DNA of 64,000 nucleotides, taken from NCBI RefSeq assembly GCF_022919715.1, contig NZ_CP095042.1, forward strand, positions 3,224,001 through 3,288,000. Reading direction: 5' to 3'. Shown here piece by piece: positions 60,178 to 64,000 of this stretch. Position numbers and translations under genes: made by a program. Source of the DNA: Agromyces sp. H17E-10 (GTDB taxonomy: Bacteria; Actinomycetota; Actinomycetes; Actinomycetales; Microbacteriaceae). The notes below the pieces were generated by a model. It saw nothing but the letters and a program-made list of their open reading frames with translations, was not told where the DNA came from and did not search any database. Every line of letters starts with the position of its first letter. Position 1 is the first letter of the stretch.

Positions 60178-61389
60178 TCACGCCGCGGCCGCGAGTTCGG
60201 CCGCGAGCGCGGGGGAGAGGTCGCCCCGCCCGGCGACGACGACCTCGTCGAGCCCCTGCCACGCGGCCGCCCGGCGGAGCGCCGGCACGAGCCGTGCCGC
60301 GGTCTCAGCCGGGGCGTCGGATTCGGTCCACGCCGATTGGACGCGGAGCACGCGCGCCTTGCGATCGCTCTTGAGGTCGACCCGGCCGACCAGTCGATCG
60401 TCGAGCAGCACGGGCAGCGAGTAGTAGCCGAACTGCCGGTCGGCCTCGGGCGTGTAGATCTCGATGCGGTAGTGGAAATCGAACAACCGCTCGGTGCGCG
60501 GCCGGAACCAGACCACGGGGTCGAACGGCGAGAGCAGGGCAGCCGTCTCGATGCGGCGCGGCCGGCGGGCGTCGCGGTGCAGCCAGGCGGGTGTCGCACG
60601 GGCGCCGGTGCGCCAGCCCGGCACCTCGACCGGCAGCAGCACGCCCTCGGCCTCGAGCTCGGCGATCGCCTGCCGCACGGGTGCGCGCTTCATGCGCCAG
60701 TAGTCGGCGAGGTCGGCCTCGGTGGCGATGCCGTAGGCCGTCGCCGCGCGCTCGACGAGTGCGCGCACGGCCTCGTCGACCGGCGGCGCGGCGTCGAGCA
60801 GCTCGGCGGGCAACGCCTGCTCGGGGAGGGCGTACACGCGCTCGAACCGCTGCCGGTCGACGCAGACGACGTCGCCCGTGCGAAACATCATCTCGAGGGT
60901 GCGCTTGACGTCGGACCAGCCCCACCAGGGCCCCCGCCGCACGTTCGCGTCGTGCTCGATCTCGCTCGCGCGCAACGGCCCCTTCTCGGCGAGCTCGGCG
61001 CGCAGCCAGCCGGCGAGCCCGTGCTCGTCGGAGACCCACCCGCCCCAGTCGCCGCCCGCGCGCCGGTACTCGTCGCGGCGGAACTCGAAGAGCGGCCACA
61101 GCTCACGCGGGATGTAGGCGGCCTGATGCGCCCAGTACTCGACCATGCGACCGCGCCGACCCGAGGTGATGCGGTCGAGCAGGTCGCGTTCGTACCCGCC
61201 GACCCGGCTGAACGCGGGAAGGTAATGGCTGCGCTCGAACACGTTGACCGAGTCGATCTGCAGCAGGCCGAGCCGCTCGATCACCCCGCCGAGCGCACGC
61301 GTGCCCGCCGATTCGGGCACCGGCCGGGCGAACCCCTGGGCGGCGAGGGCGATGCGGCGGGCGAGAGCTGGGCTGACGACGTCGACCAT
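60178..61389 (-). CDS. winged-helix DNA glycosylase, YcaQ family
   Basis: A 403-residue protein of the HTH_42 family. E. coli YcaQ removes bulky and interstrand-crosslinked bases with a Gln-x-Asp motif; here it reads QID (Gln44, Asp46) in GLLQIDSVNVFERSHY. Further blocks are VEYWAHQAAYIPRELW and FDPVVWFRPRTERLFDFHYRIEIY. Likely role: crosslink or alkylation repair. TAGCGT lies 10 nt before the ATG, so the leader is only a few bases. Confidence 0.9.
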   Translation of the reverse strand: MVDVVSPALARRIALAAQGFARPVPESAGTRALGGVIERLGLLQIDSVNVFERSHYLPAFSRVGGYERDLLDRITSGRRGRMVEYWAHQAAYIPRELWPLFEFRRDEYRRAGGDWGGWVSDEHGLAGWLRAELAEKGPLRASEIEHDANVRRGPWWGWSDVKRTLEMMFRTGDVVCVDRQRFERVYALPEQALPAELLDAAPPVDEAVRALVERAATAYGIATEADLADYWRMKRAPVRQAIAELEAEGVLLPVEVPGWRTGARATPAWLHRDARRPRRIETAALLSPFDPVVWFRPRTERLFDFHYRIEIYTPEADRQFGYYSLPVLLDDRLVGRVDLKSDRKARVLRVQSAWTESDAPAETAARLVPALRRAAAWQGLDEVVVAGRGDLSPALAAELAAAA

Positions 61390-61519
61390 GATGCGTCCGA
61401 CGCTAGCGCGAACCGCCGACATCCACGCGCGACGTCGTCTGCGGCATCCATCTCGAGCGCGCGACTGGGCGATCGCCGTGGGATCGCCACGACATGCTGG
61501 TTCGCGCATACGCCGTGCC

Positions 61520-61525
61520 TAGACT
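61520..61525 (+). promoter_or_regulatory. -10 of leaderless AI-2E family gene
   Basis: TAGACT is 6 nt before the ATG. Confidence 0.5.
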
Positions 61526-61531
61526 GGACGA

Positions 61532-62788
61532 ATGGCGGACTCGGACGGGGCGGGACGAGCCGGGCGGCGCGCCCGACGATGGTTCGGATTCGGTGCGGCG
61601 GCGAAGCCGGCACCCCCGTCGAAGCCGACACCGGCCGCCGACGCGGCGCCGCGCGACGCCGAGGCGAGCGTGCCCTACGGCATGCGGGTCGCCGGGTCGT
61701 GGTCGTGGCGTCTGCTGCTCATCGGCGGCGTGCTCGCGGTCGTCGTGTTCCTCGTCATCCAACTGCGTCTGATCGTCATCCCGCTGCTCGTCGCGGTGCT
61801 GCTGAGCGCCCTGCTCGTGCCGTTCTCGGGCTTCCTGCAGCGACACCGCTGGCCGAAGTGGCTCGCGGTGGCCGTGGCGATGCTGTCGGCCCTCGCGGTG
61901 GTCGGCGGGCTGCTCACGCTGGGCATCTGGCAGATCGTCCGCGGCGCCGACGAGCTCGGCGCCCAGTCGCTCGTCGCGTGGGACGAGTTCCGCGACTGGC
62001 TCCTCGACGGCCCGCTGCACCTCACCGAGGGGCAGCTGAACGAGTGGATGGCCAAGGCCGTCGAGACCGTCCAGGAGGACATGGGGATCATCTGGAGCGG
62101 CGCGCTCTCGGTCGGCACGACGGTCGGCCACTTCCTCGCGGGGATGCTGCTCGCCCTCTTCGCGACGCTCTTCATGCTCATCGACGGCCGGGGCATCTGG
62201 AACTGGCTCGTCGGCATCTTCCCCCGGCGCGCCCGCGCGGCCGTCGACGGCGCCGGCCAGGCCGGCTGGGAGACGCTGCAGAACTTCGTGAAGGTGCAGA
62301 TCCTCGTCGCCACGATCGATGCCATCGGCATCGGACTCGGCGCCTGGCTGCTCGGGCTGCCGCTCGCGGTGCCGATCGCGATCCTCGTCTTCCTCGGGTC
62401 GTTCATCCCGATCGTCGGCGCCGTCGTCACCGGCGCGCTCGCGGTGTTCGTCGCGCTCGTCTACAACGGGTTCTGGCCGGCCGTCATCATGCTCGGCATC
62501 GTGCTGCTCGTGCAGCAGGTCGAGGGGCACGTGCTGCAGCCGCTCATCATGGGCACCGCGGTCAAGGTGCACCCGCTCGGCGTCGTCATCGCCGTCGCGA
62601 CGGGATCGCTGCTCGCCGGCATCCCGGGCGCACTCTTCGCCGTGCCGGTCGCCGCCGTGGTCAACGTGATGATCCTGTACGTCTCGAGCGGCGTCTGGAA
62701 GGACGACGCGCCACCCTCCACGGTCGCCGTGCGTTCCCCACTGTGGCGCACGGTGCCCCAGCGACCCGGCTTCCAACGAGGAGAATGA
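61532..62788 (+). CDS. AI-2E family permease
   Basis: A 418-residue membrane protein with about eight helices. The YdiK/TqsA pattern is visible: IPLLVAVLLSALLVPFSGFLQRHRWPKWLAV near the start, and the C-terminal FIPIVGAVVTGALAVFVALVYNGFWPAVIM and EGHVLQPLIMGTAVKVHPLGVVIAV. Family members have been tied to autoinducer-2 or Na+(Li+)/H+ transport, so the substrate is open. Its stop overlaps the ilvA ATG. Confidence 0.92.
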   Translation: MADSDGAGRAGRRARRWFGFGAAAKPAPPSKPTPAADAAPRDAEASVPYGMRVAGSWSWRLLLIGGVLAVVVFLVIQLRLIVIPLLVAVLLSALLVPFSGFLQRHRWPKWLAVAVAMLSALAVVGGLLTLGIWQIVRGADELGAQSLVAWDEFRDWLLDGPLHLTEGQLNEWMAKAVETVQEDMGIIWSGALSVGTTVGHFLAGMLLALFATLFMLIDGRGIWNWLVGIFPRRARAAVDGAGQAGWETLQNFVKVQILVATIDAIGIGLGAWLLGLPLAVPIAILVFLGSFIPIVGAVVTGALAVFVALVYNGFWPAVIMLGIVLLVQQVEGHVLQPLIMGTAVKVHPLGVVIAVATGSLLAGIPGALFAVPVAAVVNVMILYVSSGVWKDDAPPSTVAVRSPLWRTVPQRPGFQRGE

Positions 62789-64000
62789 ACGAGTTGAACC
62801 ACACGATCGCCGGCCCAGCGCTCGCGGACTTCGAGGCCGCCCGCGCCGTGGTCGCCCGCGTCGCCCGCACGACCCCCATGGAGTCCTCCCGGTACCTCGA
62901 GCGCGTGCTCGGAGCGCCGGTACGCCTCAAGTGCGAGAACCTGCAGCGCACGGGCTCGTACAAGCTGCGCGGCGCCTACCATCGCATGTCGTCGCTCACC
63001 GACGACGAGCGCGCGCGCGGCGTCGTCGCCGCGTCGGCGGGCAACCACGCCCAGGGCGTCGCGTTCGCCGCGCGCGAGCTCGGCATCCGGGCGACGATCT
63101 TCATGCCCGTCGGCGTCGCGCTGCCCAAGCTCGAGGCGACGAAGGCGTACGGCGCCGACGTCGTGCTCGCGGGCGCATCGGTCGGCGAGACGCTCGAGGC
63201 GGCCGCCGCGTTCGCGGCCGAGACCGGTGCCGTCGTCATCCCGCCGTTCGACCACGTCGACGTCGTCGCCGGCCAGGGCACGCTCGGCCTCGAGATCCTC
63301 GACCAGGCTCCGGATGCCGCGACCATCGTGGTGCCGATCGGCGGCGGCGGGCTCGCTGCCGGCATCGCGAGCGCCGCGAAGCAGCGCGCCGCCGCCGAGG
63401 GGCGCACGATCCGCGTCATCGGGGTGCAGTCCGAGAACGCCGCCCCGTACGTCGCCTCGCTCGCCGCCGGGTCGCCGCAGAGCGTGCCGGTCGTGCCGAC
63501 CATCGCCGACGGCATCGCCGTCTACCGGCCCGGCGAGCTCAACTTCGCGATCATCAGCGACGCGGTCGACGAGGTCGTGACGGTGACCGAGGACGACATC
63601 GCCCGCGCACTGCTCGTGCTCCTCGAACGCGCGAAGCTCGTCGTCGAGCCTGCCGGCGCCGTCGCCGTGGCGGCGATCATGAAGGGCGCCGTGCCGAACG
63701 ACGGCCCCGTCGTCGCGGTGCTGTCGGGCGGCAACATCGATCCGCTGCTCATGCAGCGCGTCATCGCGCACGGTCTCGCGGCCTCCGGCCGGTACCTGAC
63801 CGTTCGGGTCGGGTTGCCCGACCGGCCCGGTCAGCTCGTCCGCGTCGCCGAGCTGCTCGCCGGTTCGCACGCGAACGTCGTCGAGGTGCTGCACACCCGG
63901 CACGGCCGCGGCATGCAGATCTCCGAGGTCGAGATCGACATCTCCGTCGAGACCCGCGGACCCGAGCACCGGGCCGAGGTCGTCGAGGTGCTGCGCCGCG
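62785..64000 (+). CDS. ilvA: threonine ammonia-lyase, nearly complete (runs off the window)
   Basis: PLP enzyme that converts threonine to 2-oxobutanoate. The 405 codons present include Schiff-base Lys60 in TGSYKLRGA, the phosphate loop GGGGLAAGIA, and the serine-binding VLSGGNID. From about residue 330 a single ACT-like domain begins (GRYLTVRVGLPDRPGQLVRVAELL), as in the short, one-ACT threonine dehydratases. Only a few residues should be missing at the C-terminus. GAGGAG precedes the ATG, which overlaps the AI-2E gene stop. Confidence 0.93.
   Translation, partial: MNELNHTIAGPALADFEAARAVVARVARTTPMESSRYLERVLGAPVRLKCENLQRTGSYKLRGAYHRMSSLTDDERARGVVAASAGNHAQGVAFAARELGIRATIFMPVGVALPKLEATKAYGADVVLAGASVGETLEAAAAFAAETGAVVIPPFDHVDVVAGQGTLGLEILDQAPDAATIVVPIGGGGLAAGIASAAKQRAAAEGRTIRVIGVQSENAAPYVASLAAGSPQSVPVVPTIADGIAVYRPGELNFAIISDAVDEVVTVTEDDIARALLVLLERAKLVVEPAGAVAVAAIMKGAVPNDGPVVAVLSGGNIDPLLMQRVIAHGLAASGRYLTVRVGLPDRPGQLVRVAELLAGSHANVVEVLHTRHGRGMQISEVEIDISVETRGPEHRAEVVEVLRR

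Overview
This is a gene-dense chromosomal window from a very GC-rich actinobacterium, about 72% GC by eye. The gene set, the TAnnnT-type -10 elements, the many apparently leaderless genes, and repeats of the GGTCTCGATACG...CTACTCGACC type point to the family Microbacteriaceae, with Agromyces or a close relative most likely. That assignment is inference from patterns I recognise, not a database match. I see no prophage, insertion sequence, CRISPR array or rRNA operon.

The backbone is the housekeeping order common in actinobacteria: pmt, rsmI, metG, tatD, rsmA, ispE, ABC-F ATPase, tRNA-Gln, glmU, prs, rplY, pth, mfd, mazG, eno, an FtsB-like protein and a DUF501 protein. These genes cover 16S rRNA methylation, aminoacylation, isoprenoid and cell-wall precursors, ribosome function, transcription-coupled repair, nucleotide clean-up and division. 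Accessory blocks interrupt this order. They are a methionine ABC transporter (metQNI) with a MarR regulator; an acyl-CoA ligase with small membrane proteins and gnd; a TetR-controlled DUF6230/DUF6114/secreted-protein locus between rplY and pth; and a GntR-DUF1648 pair, nhaA and a LysE exporter after mfd.

Region by region. 1-4.3 kb: partial O-acetylhomoserine sulfhydrylase, an unrecognised protein, a guanidinium exporter under a guanidine-III riboswitch, and a quinone-oxidoreductase unit divergent from a TetR gene with twin operators. 4.3-15 kb: pmt/rsmI divergent pair, then metG-tatD-rsmA, a DUF4287 protein, ispE and an ABC-F ATPase whose reading frame has absorbed a REP-like repeat. 15-18.5 kb: metQNI and MarR. 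18.6-23.5 kb: tRNA-Gln, glmU, prs, acyl-CoA ligase and an HTH protein. 23.6-28.3 kb: membrane proteins, gnd, rplY. 28.3-31.3 kb: the DUF6230/DUF6114 locus. 31.3-36.4 kb: pth, rnhA, mfd. 36.5-43.1 kb: transporters, mazG, an epimerase, hisS. 43.3-48.7 kb: eno, FtsB-like, DUF501, a mycosin-like protease and type II NADH dehydrogenase. 48.8-49.1 kb: a tRNA with UAA anticodon followed by tandem copies of its own 3' half. 49.2-55.2 kb: SHOCT protein, Ppx/GppA, then a four-gene TetR-MFS-aldolase/racemase-flavoenzyme operon. 55.3-64 kb: secreted trypsin-like protease, TetR-controlled ABC exporter, LemA/M48 pair, YcaQ-like glycosylase, AI-2E permease and nearly all of ilvA.

The items most worth a second look are the class-I tRNA with anticodon UAA and its 69-bp tandem 3'-half repeats; the DUF6230/DUF6114 surface locus with two end-to-end 21-bp operators; the TetR/MFS/aldolase/flavo-oxidase operon; two divergent promoters whose -10 hexamers share a TA; and a strongly over-represented word CGGATGCC/GGCATCCG.
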